A stretch of DNA of 64,000 nt, from contig LUCM01004650.1 in assembly GCA_008360955.1 (NCBI GenBank), positions 91,241-155,240 of the forward strand, written 5' to 3'. Below are positions 13,291 through 24,344 of this stretch, one piece after another. A model generated the notes under the pieces. It was not told where the DNA came from and did not search any database. It saw only the letters and a list, made by a program, of their open reading frames with translations. A program made the position numbers and the translations under genes. Source of the stretch: Fasciolopsis buskii. Taxonomy: Eukaryota; Platyhelminthes; Trematoda; Plagiorchiida; Fasciolidae. Each line of letters starts with the position of its first letter. Positions within the stretch are counted from its first letter, which is position 1.

Positions 13291-15891
13291 ACATTTCCAA
13301 ATAGTCCCCAAAATGGTTTCAGGCTTTATTAAAGAAAATCTCCAAAATGTTTCCGATGAAGCCACTTCGAACAATTCTGGGAAGCTTTCGGAAACCGTAA
13401 GGGGACACTTAATTCAACCATTTTGTTAATCGCTAGGCACAATTTACTATCTTTCATGCAGCCTATTTTTATCGTTTGCGGACCATCATTCTTCGCCACA
13501 GGAGAAGTTTGTTGTCCCTTCGGAACACCTTACCAATCTTCTCGAACTCCAAAAAAATGACTAGCTCACTCTTATGACGTTTGTATACTCCTGCCGTTCA
13601 TGACTATAGTTTAGTCTCGCAACGAGCAAGTTTTGCACCAACTACCCCCAAGTTTAACAGAGTCGAAAAATTCTTTGTCATTCGGTGTCTCCTTGTCCAG
13701 TCATCCAACTTTTAAGTGGCCGGCATTTTCCATCTGTTGAGACTGAAAGATTTTTTCTCGTACAACGGAACTGTTTATCACAAGTTTTTAACAGCTGTCA
13801 CTCTAAAAACATTCACTTAGGTGTTTAAATTCACCGACCTTTTCCCCCGGGCTTATCTCGAGATACGACAGATTGTTTGAGGTCAAATTTACCAACTGCT
13901 GCTATAAAGATTTGATTTTTCCATGTAAATAGAGTAAACATTCTGCGCGCCGCCTAATTTTCGACTGTGTTGAAATCATCCTGCCTAGGATGAAATGATC
14001 GACACGCATAACGCTAAGTAACACGTAACATAACGTATTTGCGATGCGATATTTTACAGTTTTTCTCAAAATTAGCGTAGACATGGTAGATTTAGCTGGT
14101 CAGGGATAACAAATGTGGATGCTTTAAAATCTGGTTATCTTGTTTGTTAGCTCTAGCGCCCTCTATCGTTCGTCTTGTTTATAATTCAAACCCGAGCCGC
14201 TTAATCAAATGGACTCTGTGCGATCAACACAGGGGTTCATTTATCTGTTACAACCAAACAACTTATGTGAGTCTCGTCACTTTAAGACTCATTAGCCAAT
14301 TGCCGCCCCCGGGATCTCGGGCTCATTGTCTCGCATTTGGGTTCTCTTTCGAGCAACGCTCCCGCTCACCTGTGAGCTTGTTACTTTCAATCTGTCCGTG
14401 AATTAGGGCGCTTGGCTGATTCCCTATTTGTCGTGTGACCTGGAATTCAGCCGACCTTCAGCTGGTGCATCATTCGTTTGAGCCAAAATGGGCTTGTCGT
14501 CGAGTCCTGTATCCCACACACGATCGCACTGCGCCGTCACATGATTCATCGGAAGGAAACAATGCGGTCTTCCATAATAAGAATCGCACACTAGCTTCAC
14601 AGCTATCAGTAAAGGCATAACTATGCCTTATAGACGCTCTCCCTTAGGATAAGGCATTAACTATTGCCCCTTACATCCCGACTCAGCTTAGCTGAAAGTC
14701 ATTGTTCAGACCGCGCGGCCTAAAAAATTGATTTTTCCAAAAGTTGAGGCTGCGGCGATCAAGCCTTTCTTCGTTGTCATGGTGATAAATTCCCATCACT
14801 CCCAAAGTCTGAGAGCATGATCGGTTTACGCCAATAACCATTTATATACAGCACAAGTTGTTGACGGTTTGAGATACAAAAAGCATTCCAAGTGCTATAA
14901 GTGCGGTACACAAATAATGACGAAAATGAGGTCACGAAACCATTGAAGACAATAGAAATACGTGCCGAATAGAAACCAAGCGGGAGTCACCTTCTGACAG
15001 CAGTTAAGCAGCCTTTGAGATCTACGTGGACATCATTGAGTATTCATTGAAAACCCGTAGATTTGAATAGATCTCTGAGTGAATATCTTATTATGGGATA
15101 CTTATTGTAAACTTTGTTATCAAATGATAACTTAGAAAGAGATAAGTGTTATCCATGACGCTGAGGAAAGATTTAAAGCTTTCACTACTAAGCTAATAAC
15201 ATTTCAAAACTGGGACTGCTGAAATTCCGATTAACTATGAGCAATGTAAAGCCCCCGACAGGGAACCTTTGGGATTCTTCTAACATTTTAATGAACTGAA
15301 CTTGACTGTGTAACTTCTGCTTTTCTGGATAAGTACGAAATTCTGTGAATCAATGTCTTTCATTGCCAGTACATCCACGGTGCAGCGCCTAAGTAACCAG
15401 TCCAAAGGACGGTCGCAATCTTGATTCCGTCGTTGAATGTACTGATGCACTAACGTTGAGGAACCGCTGCTCATGATTTCACTGAGGACTTTGTTGAATG
15501 AAACGAAAAATAATCTGTGTATGAATAGCGGAATAGAACTATCTACCATCGCACCAAGGTTCCTGTGTGAATAAAACTAGCTGGAGATAAGACGCCAACA
15601 CTAAAATAGAAAATTTACGAAAATGGCATTTGATGAAACATCTTGCTTGAGATATCAAAAACCGTTGTTTCGTCGATTCTGATTCAATAAGGCCTTGTAT
15701 TTTATGCTGTCACTGGGGTTGCGACTCTCAGCTTAGGGCAGCTTCCACTTCCTGTCGCGTCACTTGATTGCTTCAATCGATAAAGTCGAAGTTTTCCTAC
15801 TCGCACCACCAAGTTTCGTACGAACCAACAACTTCCTTGCATGTTAAATAGTGAATTCCACCAAGATATGGACTGTTTTTTTTTCACTTAG
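13291..15891. other. Non-coding stretch
   Basis: I find no exon with supporting splice signals. The part around 14140-14620 is richer in G+C than its surroundings and is open in several frames on both strands, but it matches nothing I recognise. It may hold an unrecognised repeat. Confidence 0.5.
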
Positions 15892-16118
15892 TGGCCGATC
15901 GATCGATACTTGATGCCACGGTAGAAGCTCTGACATTGAAATTCATAACTAAACAATCCACCGAATTGTCCAACGATTTTCCTATTTCTGACTCGCCTTC
16001 CGTTGGGACTTTAAGTTTGATCCCACTCTGTGGATCTAGCATTCCATCAGTTGCTTGCTTGCTTGCGTCGATCATGATTTTGACAATTATCTGGTTACTA
16101 ATTCCAGCTAGTAGATAA
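15892..16118 (+). CDS. Candidate 3'-terminal exon with C-terminal membrane helix
   Basis: An acceptor with a run of nine T's and CACTTAG precedes the exon. The frame then starts with two leftover bases and runs for 75 codons to TAA. The product begins ADRSILDATVEALTLKF, continues through a polar Ser/Pro-rich part, and ends with one strongly hydrophobic helix (VACLLASIMILTIIWLLIP) five residues from the stop, the shape of a tail-anchored protein. AATAAA follows within 15 nt of the stop. I do not recognise the family, and no upstream exon of matching phase was found. The reverse strand is also open here, so a chance origin is not excluded. Confidence 0.4.
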
Positions 16119-16125
16119 AGATAAC

Positions 16126-16131
16126 AATAAA
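16126..16131 (+). terminator. Possible poly(A) signal AATAAA
   Basis: This is a canonical hexamer 8 nt after the stop of the candidate terminal exon. The implied 3' UTR would be very short, so transcript data would be needed to trust it. Confidence 0.3.
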
Positions 16132-19100
16132 AATGGCAAATTGCCACTAGTTGTCTTATGGACTGAATTGAACAACTATAAATTGCGTGAAACCGTTGGT
16201 ACGAGTAGCACTTTTTCGTCGTGTTTGATTTTACGCGAGGTAGGTAAACAGAATACAGCAGTATGCAACTGAAGTCCAGTTGCTTTGTGTACTCTCAGGT
16301 CTTATGCGCTTGTGTACGTAGCCTTAAAATGTGCGCTGTCATTAAAAGAGAAGTCAGTGTGTACACAGGCAACTATTTACTGCTGTGCAAACAGTGAACA
16401 GAAGGAATAAAACTTTAGTCAGACTTCGAAATGTGGTCCTTCATAATCGCCTGTTGATGTTAATTCTCCCATTGGTTATTACTGTAGTATGAATACACTA
16501 ATTTATTTCCCCGAGAAATTAATCACATTCCACCTCCTCGGTATCTAGTGCATCGACCACTCAGTTGCTATTTTGTAGGAATTATTGTATTCCCACCGTT
16601 CGGAAAATTTCCCAGGGCTCTACTTATCAAATCATTGAGAGTTTGAAAGGAAGAGAAACAAGTCCCAATTCTGGGCTAATCAGACGATGTGCTCAGCTCT
16701 GAGAAACTCGATCCGGTTAGCCCGAAACTGTTTGGCGACACTCGAAGACCAGTTCAACAATAACAATATGTTTTACACTGTCCTCCAATTTGTGAAATCC
16801 TCTGGGAGTTCTCGTTTCGAAAAGCATCTTAGAAGGAAATAAGATTGGAATTTCCGAAAGTTCCAGCAAACAGGGTGATGGTGGAGGCTAAATACATTTA
16901 GTCCGAGACCAAAATTTGTTAAAACAACGAGAATTTTGGTGTCAGGCGAAAATATCACGATTCTGTTAAATACGATTAGCATAATAGAGAATGGTACGCA
17001 AGATAACGACAGTTTAGATGAAACTGATAATTACGATCACTGCTTAGGTATGTTTACTCCATGATTGGGGTTTCCAGCAAGCAGTTGTTACCCGAACCCG
17101 TATCAATGACCCCCATTGTTCCGCTGGTTTCCAATTAGGGGGTGGTTTCTGATGGGAATTTATCCAGCAAGTTTTTTATTCGATCACGTGCCAATGAAGA
17201 AGATTGTTTTCGACCAAGTTTTTCACTGATAGCTTTTATTGCCTGTCTTGTTACACAACAGAGAGGTGGTGCGATTGACCGTTCTCGGTGTTGTAACCGA
17301 ATTGTCGTAAATCTGCTCTGTTTAGCCCATTCAAACACTGGAATCTCTTGCTTCAATTAAAATGTCTTTGGTGTTAGGTTATTTGGACTGCCACAATTAC
17401 TTGTTTATTATCCGATTTTACTGAAAACATAAATTATGTGCATATTTTACTGCGAACAAATGGTTTTTGGTTAATACAAAAAAGCATAAATAACTTTACG
17501 CGTATGTGCCTGTTAATGATGTATGTATGACATTGCAGCACAGTTAATTAACGATAGAATAAAATATCACAAATTTGTCATTTGTTACCCGTAAACATAA
17601 ATTTAACCTGTATTGCGTTTTGGTGATTAATCAGTAAAAAGTTCCGAGTTTTCTAATTAACCGCTGAAAGACAAAGCAAGATGGGTAAACAAGTATCAGT
17701 GTGAATGTTGCATTCACAGATTCTCTGATTCAGCTCCAAATGAAAGCGATGGTTAACTGTCAATTAGGTATTAATATCAAAGCGGAAAAAAACCACGGGA
17801 ATGAAATGTTTGCGATACATGAAAAAATGAGTGCAAACAATAATGAACATTGAAAGAATCCCAAGAATTCAACAGTGAATCAACCAGTAAACCAAACAAA
17901 CCAGTCAACCAACAAACCGATCACCTGAGCGAAATAAAGTCAATTGAGAATAAAATATAGCATACTTAAGTCAATTTGGACACAAAATTTATCCAAGTTT
18001 GGGAATAAAAACCTAACTAAAGTGGGAGTTTCCTGGATAGTTATTGCCTATGTTGTCAGTCTTTTTCCGATAAGAAAATTTATGGTAAAGGTAGGATTTT
18101 TGTTACGGTTTTGTTAATTTAACCAGATCATGGAGTGATTATTTCAATTCCACTTAGGTACCTCAATTTAACACCAAGTTTACGGTGAACATAATATTTT
18201 ATTTACTCGATTTTCGTGTTAGGATAACGGATCAGGATGAAATTATTTAATAACTTGGACAGTTAACTGGTAACATTCACGAAGATAGACAGGTGAGTAG
18301 AGATGAACTTCACCGATGATAAAGAGGGAGTAGATAATTATGTCAATCTCGGTGCAAGCAAGTCCTGTGCCTCGTGTTCGTGACTTAAGGAACGTTTCTG
18401 TGATCAGTAGAGAAAATCAATGATATCTGATGCAATCCTCGCGGTCATTGAAGTAAACCTTTCGAAAAGTGAGTAGCTAAGGAAAAGCAATGGAAAAGTT
18501 TGCTAAGGTCTTCCATCTTGCCTGAATGAAATGGAAGATGGAGATACTACCCAAACAATAAGTATTTTGTGGGGCAAATGAAAACACTGAAAAAGAATTT
18601 AGTGTTATTCTAAGGTAAATTGTTTCAGATTTGTTTTGTTTGGTTTGTCGATAACCAGCTTATGTTCCCGTTTGGGATAAAAGCAAAACACCAAAACTCT
18701 CAGACTTATACTGGGCAGCTGACTTCGTTGAACGAAAATTAAATGAGACACTCGGGCAATGTTCACTGGGTTTCCTGTTTTTTAACGAAACCTTATTAGG
18801 CTTCTTTTTTCAGTTGGATACGTGTGAGAAATTTTGGTTCTTTAATGCCCCCACCAGTATGAGTATCAGTTATGTCTTTTGTGGAAAGTTCATTGAACAC
18901 TCTTTGGATTAAATGAGTTGAGAGGTTTGAAATTGATGCCACGCCCAAATTCAAGCAAATTTCGTCGGATTTTCCGGACGCAGTAGGTCATTTAAATGCA
19001 GTGGTCCGACTGAATTTCCTAACGAAGATTTGTTGCATTGATTCCGATATCAAGCTGAATTATTGTACGGATGAGAAAATTTAGGGATTATGTCATCTAA

Positions 19101-22100
19101 TTTATACCTCTGATCACGTCGAATGTCATGTTCACTTGGGTATATTTCTGTTCTTGCTCTCCGTCAATTGCACGATTCTTAACTATGGATCCTTTAAGCT
19201 AAGACTTGTATCAGTTGCCAAACCGCTGGAAACCGGTCCACAGAGGCACTAAAGCAGTTTAGAATAAAACATTTAACCTGTAGGTTTGCGTGGACCACTT
19301 GGATTACAGTCGTTGCCACCGAAAGAAAATGTGCATCCATGGGGACACCCGAAACTTTGCTTCAAGATAAGCGGAAGACCAGCAAGCGGCCTTGAACTAG
19401 TCGACTGTTGATTGGTAGATCAGTAAATTTCCAAAGTGATCACCGTCTGCAAACTCAAGACCTTCCTATTATGTGACAGTTGGAATGTGATTGTTCACGA
19501 GCCAGAAAGTTTACCTTGAAAGACAGCCGAACATTATCGTGGATGCTATTTGCACACTGTTATTAAAGGTTTTGATTTAACATTGACCATAAATTTTGTT
19601 AAAACTTCCCTCAGTATCAAAGCAGCCTGCTACAAGTCATCGACTGAGGTCAGATATCTGGACAAACACGCACACATATACATTATCTACTGGAGTGTGA
19701 GATAGCTTTGTCAGTTAGGTCATCAAGAGACAAACATCGTGTAGTAGCAGAATAGATACAGCAAGCGTGCAGTGTACAAAAGTTCCCGGCCTATCACAGC
19801 GGATGTATTGATAACTGAGATCATAACTGTACTTTTGGCCTATTGATTATCATTATATACGTTCTGGTATCCAAATCTGGTAGAACGAAGTAAAACAAAT
19901 CTTATTGCAAGTTGCAGCAGAAGGTCAAACTGTCCAAATCCAGATTTAATTCGTACTACCGTAGTCTGACACTATTTGAACTGCGAATGGAACAGCGCAG
20001 GACTGGTTAAACCGTGATACGAGTTTTTTTTTAACAATTTTAATTATTAAAATGCGTACTGACACGATCTCGTTGGGTGATTTCGTCTAAGTGGTACACG
20101 TTCCACAAAGGTAAACATTCAGAAGAGAACAATGACACCAATCCTATTACCGTCCACGCACGCCACAAGATTTCTCCAGTAAGCCTCGTCAAAACCCCTG
20201 ACCAAATGAAGAATAATGCCAATGTCTCAACAAAGCACTTGTGGCACGAAAATTCACCTGCGATATAATCAATCGGGTAGCACACATGTGAGTAACAGAG
20301 AGTGAACATACTACGGTCGTTTGCCAAGGAGGTATTTTGGAACATGCTGGAAAATTAGTTGTCTTGGTATGAGAATTGGCAAACTAACACGCGAAACCAA
20401 ATAGCAGCATTTTCTGTCTAAAGATCAAACTCCCAATTAGTTACAATACTCCCTAGAGTTGTCTAACGGGCAACACACTGTGAGTAAGAGAGCTTTCGTG
20501 GGTTACCAAGAGTGTCTTTTCACTCCAAATCGCTTGGGTAACAACCGACCTTCTAAGTGGTACCCGTTCGCCAGATAACGGCTGGAAAATAATAGATAAC
20601 AAACTCTCGTTAATGAAATAGTGCCAAGTGTGAAATATGCACAAGTTCTTCCGTCACTAACGAGCGTGCGAATTAGTCGAGGCCTAATGTGATCGCTTTT
20701 AAGGATAATAAGGTATGATAGTAGCTATTAGCTAATGGAACAACAGCTCTTTTCTTTAACCTTTGAACACCATCACCGACTGCTATGGGGAGTGCACTAG
20801 AACACCGGGAACAGTTTCACGAATGCAAACTACTTTCATTTACAGCAAGCGGATTGTTTTTTGACAAAGATGCACCCGTTGTCAGGATAATCGCTTTGAT
20901 AATGGCTAATATTTTGTGGCTTGTGCAAAAATAGATTTTTATATGTGTACGTAATTCAAGCAAAGTGAAATATATATTACATTTGATTTCTGCATTCAGC
21001 CGATGAATCTCTTGGAATGTAAATTTGTCCGCATGAAGTGCAATGGAAACCGGAAGCGTTTTTTTAACTTTCTTCATCTTTTAGGCCTTGAATTTCCTTA
21101 ACCATAAAGGCTGCCAAAATGTTTGCCCGAGTGTGTTTTTGTGATATGGCAAAATGATGAACCCATTCGGAAGCTACTTACACTGCTGATGCAAATTGCC
21201 TTATGCCTTAGAATACAATTCGAATTTAGAGACCGCACTGAGTTGATGTAATCAAACATTAAGGTGTAAAAGCAACTCAGAAAATCCCGTATTTAAGTGG
21301 ATATCTCCGTGTTTTGAAACATTATATTCTTATTTCCCGCATCCCTACCCCGCATGAGTCTGGAATATAGGGAAAGATAACAAATGCAACACTGCCAGTG
21401 AACATGACTGCCGCTTGTAGCTGAAGTTTTATGTCGTGGACATCAGACTCGTTACCCATGACTAAAACCGATAAGCTACTACGGATGACAGAATCCAAAG
21501 AGACAAATTGTCTGGCCTAAAGTTGATTTCTATTCAAAAGCGTTCATGTGCTCTCAAACGTAGTCTTGAGAAGTAAGCAAATTCACTATTAAGGGTTCCC
21601 GTCAAATCATAGTTTGAGCACGCATATTTTAGTGACGAAGTAAAAGTACTTTTCACCTGCGGTCTTTAGACGAAGAAGTTGGTGTGATCAGACAAATTTG
21701 AAACAGATAACATCTTACAATATAAAAAAATCTGGCTTTCTTTTTCGCCGCAGCTAATAGTTAAAATGTAATTTGATTCACAATGAGTTACCCGTAAAAT
21801 AGTCTTTGTTGAACAGAAGTCTCCATGCCCAGATATTTCAAATGAAACAAAACAAAACGAATGCTCTAACAAAACGATGCGTGCATACATACGAACAAAG
21901 AAACAAGCAGGCCCGTTAATGTCTGTTTCAAGGGTTCCGAAGATCATGATATCTGAATGTGTGCTTGTAAGACCAAACACGCAAGTAATATCGTTCAGTA
22001 AGGCGGTTGACTGACATCAACAGTCTGATTACGAACTCACCCACGTCTTCTAGGCTAATCCAGTTGCGAATAACCGTTGTCAGTATGTCAGTTGTGGCAG

Positions 22101-22294
22101 ACGAGAATTTCATGAAATTCTGTGACGGTCCGATGCAGTAGATATCGTGCGGTTTTGAGCAAAATTGATAAGCTTATGCGATCGCGTTAGCGGAACTCGG
22201 TGACAGTCACTGCATAACAATAGCCGACATCGATTTTCTTGCTCAGTATAGCACTGTGGATAAAAACACGGCAAATCCTCTTCATGTTTTGTAG
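16132..22294. other. AT-rich non-coding stretch upstream of the main gene
   Basis: The main gene's first recognised exon begins mid-codon at 22295, so its 5' end lies in or before this stretch, but I could not identify an exon here. 17870-17930 is a degenerate tandem of AACCA/GTCAACC-like units. A 101-codon hydrophobic minus frame at 20040-20345 has no splice support. Confidence 0.5.
17135..17356 (-). CDS. Weak candidate exon, minus strand
   Basis: Read on the minus strand, the frame opens after a possible acceptor (ATTTTAATTGAAG) and runs about 70 codons to a stop. The composition is protein-like: IPVFEWAKQSRFTTIRLQHR near the start and SLARDRIKNLLDKFPSE near the end, rich in Lys/Arg helices. 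I do not recognise it, no neighbouring exon was found, and the opposite strand is also open. It could be a terminal exon of a minus-strand gene, a pseudogene fragment, or chance. Confidence 0.25.
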   Translation of the reverse strand: MKQEIPVFEWAKQSRFTTIRLQHRERSIAPPLCCVTRQAIKAISEKLGRKQSSSLARDRIKNLLDKFPSETTP

Positions 22295-22399
22295 ATATTC
22301 TTCGCTCCTCGGCCAGAAGATGGATGCAACCGCCTATTCAGTACATTTTTGACGAGGTCGTGAGTTTACCTAATCAAGAACAATCGGAGGCGGATACGG
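22295..22399 (+). CDS. Main gene exon a
   Basis: The exon lies between TTCATGTTTTGTAG and GTAAGTG. It starts with two bases of a split codon, encodes 34 full codons (RRWMQPPIQYIFDEVVSLPN in the middle) and leaves one base. That base joins the next exon to give a glycine. The other two frames contain stops or break the phase match. The intron after it is 86 nt. Confidence 0.65.
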
Positions 22400-22485
22400 G
22401 TAAGTGATTTGGCGAAGCACAGAAAATAAATCTACACCTGATGAAGTGTGTGGCACAAATGCAAATCTATACTTCGCAACTGTAG

Positions 22486-22610
22486 GAAATCAGACAAGTA
22501 GCATCAATGACCTATCACAATTGGCTTTGGTAGCCGAAGTTTTAGTGAAACAGAGGTGGACAAAATCGCAGCATGGCGGCTGGTTAAGTTTGCTTGAATG
22601 GACCGAAAAT
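22486..22610 (+). CDS. Main gene exon b (3' border uncertain)
   Basis: The acceptor CAACTGTAG and a two-base start complete the split codon of exon a. The product contains LSQLALVAEVLVKQRW and GGWLSLLEWTEN, good helical TPR-like pairs. The frame reaches a TAG at 22647-22649, so the donor must lie before that. The only phase-0 GT is the poor GTGTTC at 22611; GTTAAG at 22582 would leave phase 2 and create a stop with the next exon. A sequence error or a missed exon is possible. Confidence 0.5.
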
Positions 22611-23149
22611 GTGTTCAACGAAAAGGAAACATGGAGAACAAATCACTAGGGAAGTTTAAACTGCCTGAATTCAGGCTGACGATTTTTCGGTTCTATCATA
22701 CTTCAGATAACTATTTCAGGTTTTGTAATACAGTATGAGGCGCAAATAGTAAGCGCCGATTTAAATCATGCAGATTCGTCCGGCCATAATACACACCTAA
22801 CTTAACTGGGTTACTTCCAGGGGAAAGTAAATCTTGCCTAACCGATGGTTCGAAAGTAATCTTGGAGATAAGAAAAGTAACTGGATTATTACGTATTCAG
22901 TTTATCTTGCGTTTGTATTACTAGACCGACGACAAACTCATAAATGGTGTGCACATTTCGTGGCTTAAATCTACATCCGACAGTCACCCAAGACGTTCCA
23001 GCCCAATTAGTGTTAGAAGGTCAAATCCGATCAGTCATCTTTGCTGCAAGCTGGAATCTTTCAAGTTGTCTCTGCAATTTGAAAACTTCACTTTCGTTCA
23101 TTTAACGCGGATCGCTTTTAAACAAGTAAACCCGGCCTTTTATTTGCAG

Positions 23150-23266
23150 ACAGTGATTTATTCAAATCGTGTTGTTCTCCTTGATCGACTTCTTAATCGG
23201 CACCTATGGGAACACCACTTTGTGTCTGCTGGCGATAACCGAACTATATCGACAAGGTCTCTTTGC
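23150..23266 (+). CDS. Main gene exon c
   Basis: A strong acceptor (CCTTTTATTTGCAG) opens a 39-codon phase-0 exon with the helix VVLLDRLLNRHLWEHHF. Only this frame stays open; the other two meet stops early. The donor GTAGCA at 23267 keeps phase 0 and fits the next exon. An alternative donor GTCTCT at 23256 would break the phase. Confidence 0.45.
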
Positions 23267-23540
23267 GTAGCAACGTCGCACATGCAGCCGTTGAAGTATT
23301 AAGGAAACAGTCATGATTTGTCCGGTTCAGCACTAATCGCACACTGAATTCACAACTGAAATTGTGGGAAAACCATGAGTAAATAAGTGGGTTCGTCGGG
23401 GCTTGTCACCAATATTGCTAGAAGACCAATCAACTATCAGTAGGGGTCGATCGCTGTGCGCTAACGGACAGTAACCGTGCAAATCAGTGACGGATAGGTG
23501 CAACATCATGTGGTGAAGTTCAACAAACCGTTCAGAGCCT

Positions 23541-23611
23541 GCCCGGTAACGTAATGGCTAAGGCGTTCGACTCAGAATCGTTCGTCCCGGGTTCGCGTCC
23601 CAGTTCGGGCG
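23541..23611 (+). repeat. tRNA-like element (SINE head) in intron
   Basis: The 71-nt element folds as a tRNA. The acceptor GCCCGGT pairs with TTCGGGC (six of seven), the D stem CGT pairs with GCG, the anticodon loop is CTCAGAA, and the T stem-loop CCGGG-TTCGCGT-CCCAG contains an almost canonical box B (23590-23600). The anticodon would be CAG (Leu), but there is no long variable arm and the anticodon stem has only three pairs, so it is not a functional tRNA-Leu. The 3' body described next makes a tRNA-derived SINE the best reading. It lies in the sense direction of the host gene. Confidence 0.7.
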
Positions 23612-23700
23612 CGATGGATATGCACTGCTGATGATTCCTAACAAGGATGAAACAGCTGTACAGTGCTTCCATGGTTTCTTTATGGTGAGTTGAGCTATGG
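23612..23700 (+). mobile_element. Probable SINE body downstream of the tRNA-like head
   Basis: The stretch contains ATTCCTAACAAGGATG and later GCTTCCATGGTTTCTTTATG. The same two blocks, in the same order and strand, recur at 59720-59790 (ATTCCTAACAGCTGC, then GCTTCCATGGTCTCTTTTTG). Together with the tRNA-like head this suggests one SINE family with two copies in the window. Confidence 0.5.
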
Positions 23701-23927
23701 TATCACATGATGAATTATTTTATCAAAGAGAATGTTCTGTGAATTGTTGCGGTGACGGCTTCGACTTTTTAATCTTTTGCATTTTCGTGTACAATTGCTT
23801 ACGTTTTAAATGCACAATATAAACAAACAAAACGACCATACTCTTTCTGTGGAAAAAATCAGAAATCGCGATACCAAACTCGAAAGAAATACACACGAAC
23901 TTGACAAATCTGTTCATCGCCATTCAG

Positions 23928-24344
23928 CGTGGCACGGTTTTGAGCCATCGATATCATGGTTGGGACGGGGTTCTAAACGCCGCAAAACAATGCTGGACTG
24001 CCACTGCCTCGGTAACGTATACATATGACCGAATCTTGCAGGCCTTACGTTCACTCAAGTTGGATTTGTCAGCCACGAATAAAATTCCACTTCTCAAACG
24101 AATTGCAACTCGAGAGACGAAAAAGAACGCATTGTTAGGACCCAAACTACTGGAGTCTTCGATAGCGGAACAAATAGCACGATTGCGTCGCACGCTTACT
24201 CGACGAGTTGTGGCTCGCGTGGCCTCGAAGGCTTGGTTCCTTTGCGCAGACAATTTACTGGATGCTATCAAAGAGCGAGCAAAGGGAGTCCAACGGCCCG
24301 AAAGATTGCACACTGGGGCGTATCAGATTGTGCAATCTAATCAG
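23928..24344 (+). CDS. Main gene exon d (largest, 139 codons)
   Basis: The exon runs from CATCGCCATTCAG to GTACTG, phase 0 at both ends, and is the longest clear coding piece of the window. It encodes SHRYHGWDGVLNAAKQCW, then VTYTYDRILQALRSL, a basic linker (KRIATRETKKN), and IARLRRTLTRRVVARVASKA with WFLCADNLLDAIKE, all helical. An in-frame 30-nt GTAACG...TTGCAG stretch at 24012-24041 could be spliced as a micro-intron, but it encodes good helix sequence and is more probably retained. The region is open on the reverse strand too, without splice support there. Confidence 0.75.

Noticed and set aside
20040..20345. 101-codon hydrophobic minus-strand frame resembling a membrane protein
   Set aside because: No splice sites or neighbours, and the + strand is also open. 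Hydrophobicity alone is not support.
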